Source: Salarchaeum sp. JOR-1 (GTDB lineage: Archaea > Halobacteriota > Halobacteria > Halobacteriales > Halobacteriaceae). Taken from it: a DNA stretch of 64,000 nt. The notes beneath the pieces are model-generated. The model was not told the origin of the DNA. It saw only the letters and a list, made by a program, of their open reading frames with translations, and searched no databases. A program made the position numbers and the translations under genes. The DNA is taken from contig NZ_CP042241.1 in the NCBI RefSeq assembly GCF_007833275.1, positions 682,001 through 746,000 of the forward strand, given 5' to 3'. Positions 51,696-60,939 of this stretch are shown here, piece by piece; positions within the stretch are counted from its first letter, which is position 1; the number at the start of each line of letters is the position of its first letter.

Positions 51696-52274
51696 CTACG
51701 TCACCCCGAGCGCGATTGCGAGGCGCGCGCCGGCGAGCATGGTGGCGATGCCGATGACGTCGCCCGTGGTCGTGACGACGGGGCCGGCGAGCGTGTCCGG
51801 GTTCATCCCGCGACGGTACCCGAGGAAGACCGCGGCGACGACGACCACGGTGAGGCCGATTCCGGACAGCACGCCGGCGACGAGCGCGACGACGAGCAGG
51901 GCGGAGAGCGGGGCGGCGGGGCGGCCGAGGCCGAGCAGAACGAGATAGCCGAGGACGGCGGCGACCGCGGAGACGGCGACGCCGTTCGCCATCGCGGCCG
52001 CGATTGCGGCGCGCACGCGGTCGTCCGCGAGCGAGAGGTCGGGCTCGACGAGCCCCTGATGGAGGCCGGTCGCGAGGCGCGCGCCGAGCGACCCATACAC
52101 GTTCCCCCGGGTGGCGAGCAGGGCGGGAACGAGCACGAGGAGGCCGGGGACGACGGTGAGCTCGCGCTCCATCCCGCCGAGCACGACGCCGGAGAACAAG
52201 CCGCCGAGCGCGGAGAGCGCGAGCACTCCGAGGGCTTCCTCGTACGCCTCGCGCGCGACGGCCCGGATGCTCAT
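51696..52274 (-). CDS. Half-size SLC41/MgtE-type membrane transporter (first half)
   Basis: 192 residues, about five membrane helices. LVPALLATRGNVYGSLGARL (about 46-65) and ATGLHQG correspond to the same G-N motif as in the downstream protein. No cytoplasmic CBS or N domain of bacterial MgtE is attached, so gating must differ. ATG 52274 is preceded by AT-richer sequence. Likely forms a heterodimer with the 51138 product; ion specificity is inferred from the family only. Confidence 0.85.
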   Translation of the reverse strand: MSIRAVAREAYEEALGVLALSALGGLFSGVVLGGMERELTVVPGLLVLVPALLATRGNVYGSLGARLATGLHQGLVEPDLSLADDRVRAAIAAAMANGVAVSAVAAVLGYLVLLGLGRPAAPLSALLVVALVAGVLSGIGLTVVVVAAVFLGYRRGMNPDTLAGPVVTTTGDVIGIATMLAGARLAIALGVT

Positions 52275-52316
52275 GTACCAGTGAGGTGTGCGGGAACGGT
52301 TAAAAAACCGGGCCGG

Positions 52317-53489
52317 TCACTCCGAGACGGCGAGCGCGAACGAGACGGCCGCGGCGATCCCGAGCGAGCCGAGGAGGAGCGCGAACGCGGCGACGTACGA
52401 CACGCCCTCGGACAGTACCCCGACGACGGCGGGCGCGAGCGCGCCGGCTCCCATCAGGATGGTGCGGACGACGCCGAGCCCGCCGCCCGCCATCGACTCC
52501 GGGACGATGTCGAGGAGGTACGCGCCCCGGACGGGTCGGAAGCCGTGGCTCCCCAGACCGAACGCGACGACGCCCGCGGCCACGACGACGAGCGGCGCGC
52601 TCGCGAGGAGCAGAGCGGCGAGGCCGACGGACGCGAGCGCGAGCGTGCCCGCGACGACGCGAATCCGACTGAACCGGTCGGCGAGCTCGCCCGTCACCGG
52701 CTGGACGAGGCTCACGAGGAACAACCCCGAGTAGAGCAGGCTGGCGACACCGCCGCTCACGTTCGCGGCGTCCGTGAGGTAGAGCGGGAGGAACGCGACG
52801 ACGCCGTTGTACGCGAACGAGAACCCGACGGTGACGAGCACGAACGCGCTGAACCGCGCGTCCCGGAACAGCCCGAGGTACGCGCGAACCGGCGTCCCTT
52901 CGGCGCTGTTCGTCTCGTCCCGGTCGGGGTCGTCGACGCGCGCGGCGAACACGGCGGCGAGCGCGAGGCCGAGCAGTCCCGCGGGGAGGAAGACGGCGTG
53001 CCAGCCAGCGGCGTCCGCGAGCACGAGCACCGCTGCGGGCGCGACGACGCCGCCGAACGCGCCGAACGTGTCCAATACGCCGAGCGACCGGCCCGTCCGC
53101 GAGGGGTACGTCGCGGAGAGCAACCCCACGGCGACGGTCTTGTGAACGCCGGTTCCCGCGCCCACCAGCACCATCGCCGCGACGAGCACGAGGTAGGACA
53201 CGTCCACGGAGAGCGCGAGCGCGCCCGCCGCCGCGACGACCGCACCCGCGGCGATGACCGGCACGCGTCCGAGGCGGTCGGCGAGCGCGCCCGACGGGAA
53301 CTGGAGGAGCGCGTACACCAGCATCATCGCGGTGAACGCCAGCCCGAGCGCCGCGTTGCTCACCTCGTACTCGCCGCTGAACGCCGGGAACAGCGGCGGG
53401 AACGCGTACCGGAGGAACTTCGCGAGGAACCAGATACCCGCGGCGAGAACGAGCGCGTCGAGGTCGGCGAGCGTCTTCCGAACCGTCAC
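52317..53489 (-). CDS. Major facilitator superfamily transporter
   Basis: 390 residues, 12 predicted membrane helices. The loop 2-3 motif ALADRLGRVPVI (about 67-78) is the classic MFS G-x3-D-R-x-G-R, and its counterpart ELADRFSRIRVV lies in the second half. The substrate is unknown; drug or sugar export/import are both possible. It starts directly after the SRP54 stop, so it may be read from the ffh promoter. Confidence 0.9.
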   Translation of the reverse strand: MTVRKTLADLDALVLAAGIWFLAKFLRYAFPPLFPAFSGEYEVSNAALGLAFTAMMLVYALLQFPSGALADRLGRVPVIAAGAVVAAAGALALSVDVSYLVLVAAMVLVGAGTGVHKTVAVGLLSATYPSRTGRSLGVLDTFGAFGGVVAPAAVLVLADAAGWHAVFLPAGLLGLALAAVFAARVDDPDRDETNSAEGTPVRAYLGLFRDARFSAFVLVTVGFSFAYNGVVAFLPLYLTDAANVSGGVASLLYSGLFLVSLVQPVTGELADRFSRIRVVAGTLALASVGLAALLLASAPLVVVAAGVVAFGLGSHGFRPVRGAYLLDIVPESMAGGGLGVVRTILMGAGALAPAVVGVLSEGVSYVAAFALLLGSLGIAAAVSFALAVSE

Positions 53490-54875
53490 TTATCCGAACG
53501 GCCCCATGCCGCCCATGCCACCGCCGCCGCCACCGCCGCCCATCTTCTTCATCATGCGCTGCATGTCGCCGTCCCCCATCCCCTGGAACTGCTTCATCGT
53601 GCGCGCCATCATCTTGTGCTGTTCGAGGAGTTCGCGAACGGTCTCCTCCGAGGCACCCGACCCCTTCGAAATGCGGCGGATCTGGCTCGCGCCGATGCTG
53701 CGCGGGTTCTCCAGTTCCTCCTCGGTCATGGAGTCCATCACGACCTCGAACTGCCGCATCCGATCCTGGGTCACGTCCATCGCGTCGTCCGGCAGCTGAT
53801 CCATCATCCCGCCGCCCATCCCGGGAATCATGTCCATCACCTGCGACAGCGGCCCCATGTTGTTCAGGGCGTTCATCTGCTGGCGCATGTCCTTCAGCGT
53901 GAACTCGCCCTTCAGCATGTCCTCGGGATCCCAGTCCTCCTCCTCGTCGCCGGTCTCCTCCATCGCGCGCTCCACGCGCTCGGTGAGCTGCTTGAGGTCG
54001 CCCATTCCCAGCAGGCGGGAGATGAAGCCGTCGGGCTCGAAGCGCTCGATGTCCTGCACGGTCTCCCCGGTTCCGAGGAACGCGATGGTCGACCCGGTCT
54101 CGTTCACGGCGGTGAGCGCGCCGCCACCCTTCGCGGTACCGTCCAGCTTGGAGATGACGACGCCGTCGATGCCCACGGAGTCCTCGAACTGCCGCGCCTG
54201 GTCTTTCGCGCCCTGCCCGATGGCCGCGTCGAGCACGAGCAGCGACCGATCGGGCTGGACTTCGGCCTCGATCTCCTCGATTTCGTCGATGAGGTCGTCC
54301 TCCAGCGCGTGCCGGCCCGCTGTGTCAACGATTTGCACGTCGGCGTCGCTCGTCGCTTCCAGGCCGTCACGGGCGATTTTGACGGGGTCGTCCTCGTCCG
54401 GGTCGCCGTAGAAATCCACTTCGGCGCGCTCCGTCATCTGCTTCGCCTGGTCGTACGCGCCCGGCCGGAACGTGTCCGTCTGAATCACGGCGGGACGCAG
54501 TCCCTTCTTCGAGAACCACCACGCCATCTTCGCCGCCGACGTGGTCTTCCCCGACCCCTGGAGGCCCGCGAGCATGATGGTCTGTTCCTCCAGCGGGAGG
54601 GTCGTCGAGTCTCCGACGAGTTCGACGAGCTCCTCGTAGACGATGCGGAGCACGTGGTCGCGCGCCGTCGTCCCGCCCGGCGGCTCCTCTTCCAGCGCCC
54701 GCTCCTTGATGGAGTCGGAGAGATCCATCACGAGGCTGACGTCCACGTCCGCCTGCAGCAAGGAGCGCTGAATCTCCTTGACGACCTCGTCCACGTCCTC
54801 CTCCGAGATGCGGGACTGCCCGCGCAGTTTGTCCAGAGTCCCGCGCAGGGAACTCCCCAGGTCGTCGAGTACCAT
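53490..54875 (-). CDS. ffh: Signal recognition particle protein SRP54
   Basis: GTPase that binds signal sequences and 7S RNA. 461 residues: N domain (1-90), G domain with GLQGSGKTT (about 104-112), DTAGRH and TKLDGT-type motifs (here [11 protein letters not shown]), and a Met-rich M domain (about 315-461). The C-terminus is a run of glycines with Met ([16 protein letters not shown]), typical of haloarchaeal SRP54. Its receptor FtsY is encoded at 55405, one gene away. The SRP RNA gene was not seen here. Confidence 0.97.
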   Translation of the reverse strand: MVLDDLGSSLRGTLDKLRGQSRISEEDVDEVVKEIQRSLLQADVDVSLVMDLSDSIKERALEEEPPGGTTARDHVLRIVYEELVELVGDSTTLPLEEQTIMLAGLQGSGKTTSAAKMAWWFSKKGLRPAVIQTDTFRPGAYDQAKQMTERAEVDFYGDPDEDDPVKIARDGLEATSDADVQIVDTAGRHALEDDLIDEIEEIEAEVQPDRSLLVLDAAIGQGAKDQARQFEDSVGIDGVVISKLDGTAKGGGALTAVNETGSTIAFLGTGETVQDIERFEPDGFISRLLGMGDLKQLTERVERAMEETGDEEEDWDPEDMLKGEFTLKDMRQQMNALNNMGPLSQVMDMIPGMGGGMMDQLPDDAMDVTQDRMRQFEVVMDSMTEEELENPRSIGASQIRRISKGSGASEETVRELLEQHKMMARTMKQFQGMGDGDMQRMMKKMGGGGGGGGMGGMGPFG

Positions 54876-54966
54876 TTGACTACGAGTAGTCGCCGCGTCC
54901 GTTAAAGGCTTTTTCTGCCGAGAGCGCGTGCGATGCGCTTTCCCCGACGGCCCGCCTACACGGCGT

Positions 54967-55419
54967 GTGACCGAGACGCTTCACGCCACTCGCGCGCTCC
55001 TCTCCGTGCTCTGCGACCTCGCCGCGGACGCCGATCCGCGCCCCATCGACGTATCGCTCGCCGCCACGCCCGCCCGCGACCTCCGGCCGATCGACCACGA
55101 CGCGGGCGTCGGACTCACTAGCATTCCCGACGACACCCGCGTCCTCAGCGACTTCTACTTCCCCGACGCCGGCGACTCAATCAACCGCGTGTTCGGCATG
55201 GATCTCACCACGCCATCGGGGAAGACGGACGCGCGCTTCCTCTCCCACCCGACGGGCGACCCCTCGATATCGACCACCGACGACCTCCACGCCCGACTTC
55301 TCGTCGGCGTTCCGCCCTGGAACCCGGACGACGTGCGCGCGTACGACCGCAACGGCAGACGGCTGTCGCTCACTATCGTCGCCGCCGAAACGGAAGAAGA
55401 AGCATCAGTCCTCGACTAA
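54967..55419 (+). CDS. Conserved-looking haloarchaeal protein of unknown function
   Basis: 150 residues from GTG 54967; an earlier in-frame start (54928) would add thirteen basic residues unlike haloarchaeal protein. Acidic and soluble, no cysteines clustered, no membrane segment, no known motif. It sits on the plus strand between the SRP54 and FtsY genes, converging on ftsY with a 15-bp overlap. Acidic composition supports it as coding. Confidence 0.65.
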   Translation: MTETLHATRALLSVLCDLAADADPRPIDVSLAATPARDLRPIDHDAGVGLTSIPDDTRVLSDFYFPDAGDSINRVFGMDLTTPSGKTDARFLSHPTGDPSISTTDDLHARLLVGVPPWNPDDVRAYDRNGRRLSLTIVAAETEEEASVLD

Positions 55420-56550
55420 GTCCGCGACCAGTTCCTCTGGGTCGAAGCGCTCGATGTCGTCGTACCCCTGTCCGGTTCCGAGGAAGAGAATGGGCTTCCC
55501 GGTGACGTGCGACACCGAGATCGCCGCGCCGCCCTGGCTGTCCGCGTCGGCCTTCGTCAGAATCGCTCCGTCGATTTCGGCGGCCCTGTCGAACTCTCGC
55601 GCGCGGTTCACCGCGTCCTGTCCCGCCACCGCCTCGTCCACGAACACCGTCATGTCCGGGTCGACGACGCGCTCGATTTTCTCCAACTGACTCATCAGGT
55701 CGTCGGACGTGTGCAGGCGGCCCGCCGTGTCCCCGAGCACCACGTCCACGTCGTTCGCCTCGGCGTACTCAACGGCGTCGTAGATGACCGCCGCGGGGTC
55801 GCCGCCCTGCTCGTGCGCGATGAGCTTCCGATTCAAATTCCGGGCGTGCTCTCGAATCTGCTCGTTCGCGCCCGCCCGATAGGTGTCGCCGTTCGCCAGC
55901 ACCGAGGAGAGGCCGTGGTCGGCGAGGTACTCGGAGAGCTTCGCGATGCTCGTCGTCTTCCCCACGCCGTTCACGCCCGTGAAGATGATGACGACCGGCT
56001 TCTCCGCCCTCTCGATGCGTTCGAGGAAGTCGAACTGCCCGACCGAAATCACGGACAGCAGCGCGTCCTCCAGTGCGTCCTCGACGATGGAACCCGTGGA
56101 CTCGGTGAACTTCCGCTCCTCGCCCACGAGGTCGTCGCGGATCGTCTCCACTATCTCGTCCACGACGCTCATCTCCACGTCGCTCGACAACAGCGCGAGT
56201 TCGAGCTCTCGAAGCGGCTCCTCGAGGTCTTCCTCGTCGATGACGACCCTGCCGCGCGCGAACGACTTCGCGCGCGACGCCAACCCCGCGGACGACGACT
56301 CGTCTTCCTCGTCGGGCTCCGACTCGGACGACTCCCCGGCCTCGGCGTCTGCCTCCTCGACCGCGTCCGGTTCAGCGTCCGGGTGGGCGGATTCCGCTGA
56401 CGCCGACGCTGGCTCCGCGCCCTCGGATTCCGTCTCGGTCGCGGATTCAGCGTCGGCGTCCGCTTCGTCGACTTCTTCCGCGGCCTCCTCTACGGACTCC
56501 TCCGCGTCCGACTTGAACCGCCCGATTTTCTCCTTCAGCCCGTCGAACAT
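55405..56550 (-). CDS. ftsY: SRP receptor FtsY
   Basis: Membrane-associated GTPase that receives SRP-ribosome complexes. 381 residues. Very acidic N-terminal A region (about 12-85, rich in Glu, Ala, Asp), then the N domain and the G domain with GVNGVGKTTS (about 192-201), DTAGR (about 274-278) and TKAD. All GTPase motifs intact. It ends 3 bp from nothing else on its strand but is preceded by prefoldin alpha at 3 bp, so pfdA-ftsY is an operon. Confidence 0.96.
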   Translation of the reverse strand: MFDGLKEKIGRFKSDAEESVEEAAEEVDEADADAESATETESEGAEPASASAESAHPDAEPDAVEEADAEAGESSESEPDEEDESSSAGLASRAKSFARGRVVIDEEDLEEPLRELELALLSSDVEMSVVDEIVETIRDDLVGEERKFTESTGSIVEDALEDALLSVISVGQFDFLERIERAEKPVVIIFTGVNGVGKTTSIAKLSEYLADHGLSSVLANGDTYRAGANEQIREHARNLNRKLIAHEQGGDPAAVIYDAVEYAEANDVDVVLGDTAGRLHTSDDLMSQLEKIERVVDPDMTVFVDEAVAGQDAVNRAREFDRAAEIDGAILTKADADSQGGAAISVSHVTGKPILFLGTGQGYDDIERFDPEELVADLVED

Positions 56551-56553
56551 CCC

Positions 56554-57018
56554 CTATTCGTCCTCGCCTTCCTGCATGCCCTGCATCTGCTGCTGCATCA
56601 TCTGCTGCTGGGCCTGCTGGGCCTGCTGTTCGAGCTGCTGGCTCTCCGACTCCAGCTCGGTGATTTCTTCCTGCACGTCGTCGATGCGGTCGTCCACCGT
56701 CTCCTTCTTCGACTCTAGCGTCTCCACGGCGTCGTCTTCCTCCTGCTCCGCGGCGTACCCGCCGCCGAGGCCGACGACGACCTCGTCGATGTCCTCGACT
56801 TCGGCACGCACGTACGCGTCGCCGCCGAGCGGTACCTGCACCATCGACCCGCTCTCCAGGAGGTCGAGCGCCTCGATGGCCTCGTCTATCTCCGTTTTCT
56901 CCGCTTCGAGAGACTCCACGTCAGCGCGAAGCTCCTCGATCTCCTCCTCGATCGCTTCGATTTCCTGTGAAAGCGCCTGAAGCTGCTGTCGACCGCCACC
57001 GCCGCCTCCAAGACTCAT
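56554..57018 (-). CDS. pfdA: Prefoldin alpha subunit
   Basis: Jellyfish-shaped holdase subunit that passes unfolded proteins to the thermosome. 154 residues: N-terminal coiled coil (about 8-50), central beta hairpin (VQVPLGGDAYVRAEV), C-terminal coiled coil (about 95-130) and a Gln/Met-rich tail. Start ATG 57018 gives MSLGGGGGG; upstream sequence in frame is not protein-like. It is 3 bp upstream of ftsY. A 220-bp gap with several hairpins separates it from the aIF6 gene. Confidence 0.94.
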   Translation of the reverse strand: MSLGGGGGGRQQLQALSQEIEAIEEEIEELRADVESLEAEKTEIDEAIEALDLLESGSMVQVPLGGDAYVRAEVEDIDEVVVGLGGGYAAEQEEDDAVETLESKKETVDDRIDDVQEEITELESESQQLEQQAQQAQQQMMQQQMQGMQEGEDE

Positions 57019-57238
57019 GATATGGAGAAAGCGGGCCGCGAGCGGGAAGTATCTTTCCAAGCCCTCACACGCCTCCGACGTGCCCCGCCTAGAGGGTCTC
57101 GCGCGAGCCGGAGGCGTCCGCCGTGACGGAGCGCTACGATTTCCGTCACCAGCACTGCTTCTGAGCAGTTAGACGTAGTCGCGCCCGAATCGCGGGCGCG
57201 TACCGCATCTACCGTCCGAGAAACCGTCCGCGAAGAAG
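57019..57238. repeat. Hairpin-rich intergenic region between aIF6 and pfdA
   Basis: No credible gene. It contains GTGACGGA/TCCGTCAC (57123-57149), ACTGCT-TCTG-AGCAGT (57154-57169) and CGCGCCCG-AATCG-CGGGCGCG (57180-57200, 8-bp stem). A gene for ribosomal protein L18Ae/LX often sits at this place in archaea; translated on the minus strand, no such protein is found. Confidence 0.55.
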
Positions 57239-57904
57239 TCAGTCGATGTAGTCGAGCGCGTCCTCGATACGGCCGAGCTCGGGGCCCGTCGTGTCCTCGC
57301 CGACGACGTAGCCGTTCGAGTTCGCGACCAATCCGGAGCCGACGAGCGGCGCGCCGTAGTTGATCGTGCCGATGTCGGCGGGAACGCCGAGCGCGTCCTC
57401 CACGGCGTCCAGTTCTTCGTCCGTGGATTTCGGGTGGCAGAGCACGCCGCGGTCGTTCGCGACTCCCGCCGTCCCGACGGTGTCCACGCCGCCGAGCGTC
57501 CCGCGTTCCACCGACACGCCGAGGGTGTCTGCGACGATACCGACGGCCTCGTCGGAGAGGTCGCGGTGGACGTACGCGCCGTCGTCGTTCGCCAGCACGA
57601 CGTTTCCCGCGGCGTTCACGCGCCCCGGAAGCACGCCGACCGCGAGATCGGTCTCTGCTTCCAAGCGTTTGCGCTCCCGGTCGCGGGCGCGGCCGCTCAC
57701 CACGAGGCCGTTGCTGTTTCCGGCGACGAGGGATCCGACGGTCGACGACCCGCCGACGGTCGTCCGAACCAGCGATACCTCCAGCTCGTCTTCGAGCGAC
57801 GCGGCCACGTCGTCCTCGACGTCAGGCCGCACCACCACACAGTCGTCGGTCGCCCGCGCGAACACACCGACGTACGGGGACCCCGCGAACGACGTACGGA
57901 ACAC
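57239..57904 (-). CDS. eif6: Translation initiation factor aIF6
   Basis: Anti-association factor that binds the large ribosomal subunit and blocks premature subunit joining. 221 residues with the five-fold pentein repeat; repeated [14 protein letters not shown] and [13 protein letters not shown] phrases mark successive repeats. It follows rpl31e by 3 bp, so expression is tied to ribosomal proteins. Confidence 0.96.
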   Translation of the reverse strand: MFRTSFAGSPYVGVFARATDDCVVVRPDVEDDVAASLEDELEVSLVRTTVGGSSTVGSLVAGNSNGLVVSGRARDRERKRLEAETDLAVGVLPGRVNAAGNVVLANDDGAYVHRDLSDEAVGIVADTLGVSVERGTLGGVDTVGTAGVANDRGVLCHPKSTDEELDAVEDALGVPADIGTINYGAPLVGSGLVANSNGYVVGEDTTGPELGRIEDALDYID

Positions 57905-57907
57905 GAC

Positions 57908-58189
57908 TTACTCGTCCGCGTACTCCGCTTCTACGACGGGTTCGCCCTCTTCAGTGAAGCGAGCAGCGCGAACCCGAACCTTGCTCGGCGGCTTCTTCTG
58001 GCCGCGCGCCCACGCGACTTCGTTGATGGACGGGTCGAGACGCACCGCGTCCTCGTCCACGCTGAAGTGCTTCGCGAGGTGTTCGCGGATGAGCGTCATC
58101 GCCTTCCCCGCACGTTCGTGTTTCGGCTCCGCAAGCACATCTCGGAGGGGAACGGTCACGATCCGCTCCTCGAAATCACTCGCGCTCAT
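57908..58189 (-). CDS. rpl31e: Ribosomal protein L31e
   Basis: 93 residues, 50S protein near the peptide exit tunnel. Typical opening RIVTVPLRDV and central strand EDAVRLDPSINEVAWARG. It shares one base with the end of rpl39e, so the two are coupled. Confidence 0.96.
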   Translation of the reverse strand: MSASDFEERIVTVPLRDVLAEPKHERAGKAMTLIREHLAKHFSVDEDAVRLDPSINEVAWARGQKKPPSKVRVRAARFTEEGEPVVEAEYADE

Positions 58190-58341
58190 TATTCGTCGGT
58201 GTCGCTACGCCGCCAATTCCGGCGCTTCGGGTTTCGCTGCACGTCACGATCCGTCTTCATGATGACCCACGCCGGAACACGGCTGTTCTGGCGCTCCAGC
58301 TTCGCCAGCCGCTTCTTCTTGGACTTCGACTTCTTACCCAT
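58189..58341 (-). CDS. rpl39e: Ribosomal protein L39e
   Basis: 50-residue basic protein lining the exit tunnel: [20 protein letters not shown] opening and an [10 protein letters not shown] core, the normal archaeal form. Start ATG 58341 with TATA-like CTTTATGC about 30 nt upstream, so transcription is leaderless. First gene of rpl39e-rpl31e-eif6. Confidence 0.96.
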   Translation of the reverse strand: MGKKSKSKKKRLAKLERQNSRVPAWVIMKTDRDVQRNPKRRNWRRSDTDE

Positions 58342-58366
58342 AGTGCCCGACGCTACATCTGCCGAG

Positions 58367-58374
58367 CATAAAGA
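58367..58374 (-). promoter_or_regulatory. TATA box of the rpl39e operon
   Basis: CTTTATGC on the minus strand, 26-33 nt before ATG 58341. Confidence 0.6.
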
Positions 58375-58400
58375 ATTGTCCTTTCCCACCCACCTTTTTC

Positions 58401-58528
58401 GAGACGAGGCGCTGAGCGCCTCGTCTCCAAAAACCTGGAAGCAAAAAGCGCGACTGCTCCGCAGTCGCGTTCGGCACGCACTCGTGACCGGTGTCGCGCC
58501 GCTCCCGCACAGCAGCCGCCTCGCGGCT
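58401..58528. repeat. Cluster of three palindromes with three-base loops
   Basis: Perfect hairpins at 58401-58427 (12-bp stem, loop TGA), 58449-58469 (9-bp stem, loop TCC) and 58514-58528 (6-bp stem, loop CTC). They lie in the 339-bp gap between rpl39e and ligA. The rest of that gap (58529-58680) shows no credible gene. Same design as the cluster at 8583-8676. Confidence 0.75.
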
Positions 58529-58680
58529 CCCTCGCTTCCGCTCTGCTCCGCACTGTCGGCGTAGATTGAAGTAGGATGGCGGATCCAGCGGGCGGTGTGC
58601 TCTGAAACGGGTGCGGACGAGAGTGCGAAATCCCGGCGGTGCGCTCGTCCGTGAACGCCGACGCACCGCCGTGAACGCCC

Positions 58681-60834
58681 CTACGTGTCGATACCGTGGT
58701 CGGAGAGCAGTTCGAAGAACTCCTCGGGTGAGAGTTCGGGAACGCCAGCCGCGTCCGCGTCCTCGCGCTTCGTCGTTCCGGGATTGTCGCCGACGACGAG
58801 GTAGTCCGTGTTCGAGGAGACGCTTCCCGTCGCGTTCCCGCCGTGTTCCTCGACGATCGCTTCGAGTTCGTCCCGCGTCCAGCCCTCGACCGACCCCGTG
58901 AATACGACCGTGAGGCCTTCCAGTTCGCTCCCGGTGTCCTCGCTCTCGACGTGCGGCGTGACGCCGCGTTCGCGCAGCCGTTCGATGACCTCGCGGTTCC
59001 GTTCGTTCTCGACGAACTCCCGAATCTCGCCCGCGACGGTCTCCCCGACGCCGTCCACCTCGCGGAGGTCGTCCTCGCTCGCGTCGAGCACCGCGTCGAG
59101 GCCGCCGAAGTGTCGCGCGAGGTCGCGCGCAATCGTCGGTCCGACCTCGGGGATCCCGATGGCGGCGATGAACTCGGCGAGCGACGGGTTCCGGGAGCCA
59201 TCCAGTTCGTCCACCAGGTTCTTCGCGCTGGGCTCCCCCCAGCCGTCCAGTTCCGCGATGTCATCCACGGTGAGTTCGTAGAGGTCGGCGACGCTGTGCT
59301 CGACGAGGCCTTCCTCGACGAACTGTTCGGCGGCTTCCGCGCCGAGTCCGTCGATGTCGAGGCCGTCGTCGCTCGCGAAGTACTCGACGGAACGCTTCAG
59401 TTGCGCGGGACACGCGAGCCCGCCCGTGCAGTAGTGCAGCGGCCCCCGTCGTTCGGTCTCGCTCCCGCAGACCGGGCACGCCTCGGGCATCTCGAAGTGC
59501 CCGTCCGCGTGCTTCTCGACGACTTCGTCCACGTACGGGATGACTTCGCCCGCGCGCTCGACGCGGACTTCGTCCCCGACGTTCACGTCCATCTCCGCGA
59601 TTTCGTCCTGGTTGTGGAGGCTCGCGCGCGACACCGTCACCCCGGCTACGTCCACGGGCTCGAGCAACGCCACGGGTGTCAGGCGGCCCGTCCGCCCCAC
59701 CTGCACGATGATGTCCGTGATGCGGGTCGTCTCGGAGCGCGCCGGGAACTTATACGCGTACGCCCAGCGGTAGTGTCGGCTCGTCGTCCCGAGGTCGGCG
59801 CACTGCGCGCGCGAGTTCACTTTGAACACCACGCCGTCTATCTCGTAGTTCAAGTCCTCGCGCGCGTCCTGTAGCTCGTTCCGGTACGCGATCGCGTCCT
59901 CGATGCCGTCGACGAGGCGGGTGCGGTCGTTCACCTTCAACCCCCAGTCGGGGAACCGCTCGTGTTCGATCCAGTGCGTGTCGAGATCCGCCGCCCCGAG
60001 CGCGCCCCGGGACGCCGTCGCGTCCGCCACGTCGCCCTCGCTTTCCCCCGCTGCGAGGATGTCGTAGAAGAAGCAGTCGAGCGGTCGTTCTGCCGTCACC
60101 GACGGGTCGAGCTGGCGGAGCGTCCCGGCGGCGGCGTTCCGCGGGTTCGCGAACGGCTCCTCGCCCGCCTGTACGCGCTCCTTGTTGTGCTCCTGGAACG
60201 CCTCCCGCGGCATGTACACCTCGCCGCGGACGGCGAGGAAGTCGGGGTGGTCGCCCCGAAGACGGGCGGGCACGCTCTCGATGGTGCGGACGTTCTCCGT
60301 CACGTCCTCCCCGCGCTCGCCGTCGCCCCGGGTCGCGGCGCGAACGTACCGGCCGTCCTCGTAGACGATTTCGATGGAGAGACCGTCGAACTTCGGCTCG
60401 CAGACGTACTGTACGTCCCCGTCGACGGTTCGCCGCACGCGTTCGTCGAAAGCTCGAACGTCGGCTTCGTCGCCGCTTGAGTCGATGGATAGCATCGGCG
60501 CGACGTGTTCGACGGTGCCGAGTTCGTCGACGGGTTCGCCGCCGACGCGTTGCGTGGGTGAGTCCTCTGTCTGAAGGCCGAACACGTTCTCGAGTTCCTG
60601 CAGGCGTTCGAACAACCGGTCGTACGCGCGATCGGAGACGACGGGATCGTTCAACACGTAGTACCGGTAGTCGTGGAACCGCACGGCCTCCCGAATGTCT
60701 GCGACCTGCTCTTCGGCCTCGCTCTCGGTGAGGGAGTCGACGTCCCTGAACTCCGTGTTCGGGTTCGTGATGTAGGGGTTTTCGGGGTCGAGGTCGCCGG
60801 CCCCCTCTAGGCCCTCGAACGCCGCGTCTGACAT
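58681..60834 (-). CDS. ligA: NAD-dependent DNA ligase
   Basis: Bacterial-type ligase sealing nicks with NAD; known from many haloarchaea as an acquired addition to the ATP-dependent archaeal enzyme. 717 residues: adenylation domain with catalytic Lys148 in EPKFDG, OB fold, a four-cysteine zinc finger (CPVCG and CTGGLACPAQ, about 443-466), tandem helix-hairpin-helix motifs (about 510-610) and a C-terminal BRCT domain (about 640-717). All parts are present, so it should be functional. Confidence 0.97.
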   Translation of the reverse strand: MSDAAFEGLEGAGDLDPENPYITNPNTEFRDVDSLTESEAEEQVADIREAVRFHDYRYYVLNDPVVSDRAYDRLFERLQELENVFGLQTEDSPTQRVGGEPVDELGTVEHVAPMLSIDSSGDEADVRAFDERVRRTVDGDVQYVCEPKFDGLSIEIVYEDGRYVRAATRGDGERGEDVTENVRTIESVPARLRGDHPDFLAVRGEVYMPREAFQEHNKERVQAGEEPFANPRNAAAGTLRQLDPSVTAERPLDCFFYDILAAGESEGDVADATASRGALGAADLDTHWIEHERFPDWGLKVNDRTRLVDGIEDAIAYRNELQDAREDLNYEIDGVVFKVNSRAQCADLGTTSRHYRWAYAYKFPARSETTRITDIIVQVGRTGRLTPVALLEPVDVAGVTVSRASLHNQDEIAEMDVNVGDEVRVERAGEVIPYVDEVVEKHADGHFEMPEACPVCGSETERRGPLHYCTGGLACPAQLKRSVEYFASDDGLDIDGLGAEAAEQFVEEGLVEHSVADLYELTVDDIAELDGWGEPSAKNLVDELDGSRNPSLAEFIAAIGIPEVGPTIARDLARHFGGLDAVLDASEDDLREVDGVGETVAGEIREFVENERNREVIERLRERGVTPHVESEDTGSELEGLTVVFTGSVEGWTRDELEAIVEEHGGNATGSVSSNTDYLVVGDNPGTTKREDADAAGVPELSPEEFFELLSDHGIDT

Positions 60835-60908
60835 GGTTCGGAGTAGGCCTGGGGGTGGCGTAAATGGCGGGGCCGCCGCGCTCCGGCACTAGTTGCACGG
60901 ATCCACGA

Positions 60909-60916
60909 CGCTTAAC
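60909..60916 (+). promoter_or_regulatory. TATA box for the class V aminotransferase gene
   Basis: CGCTTAAC about 28 nt before ATG 60940, fitting a leaderless transcript. Confidence 0.55.
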
Positions 60917-60939
60917 CCGCGTCCGCCCAATCCACGGAT

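Noticed and set aside
50946-54905. A 1319-codon plus-strand open frame opposite the transporters and SRP54
   Set aside because: It lies antisense to clear MgtE-like, MFS and ffh genes, is made of Arg/Glu/Gly-rich sequence with no domain, and arises because stops are rare in this GC-rich DNA.
57061-57173. A short minus-strand GTG frame ending at the pfdA start as a possible ribosomal protein
   Set aside because: Its translation is Arg-rich and unlike L18Ae/LX or any haloarchaeal ribosomal protein, and it overlaps the hairpins.
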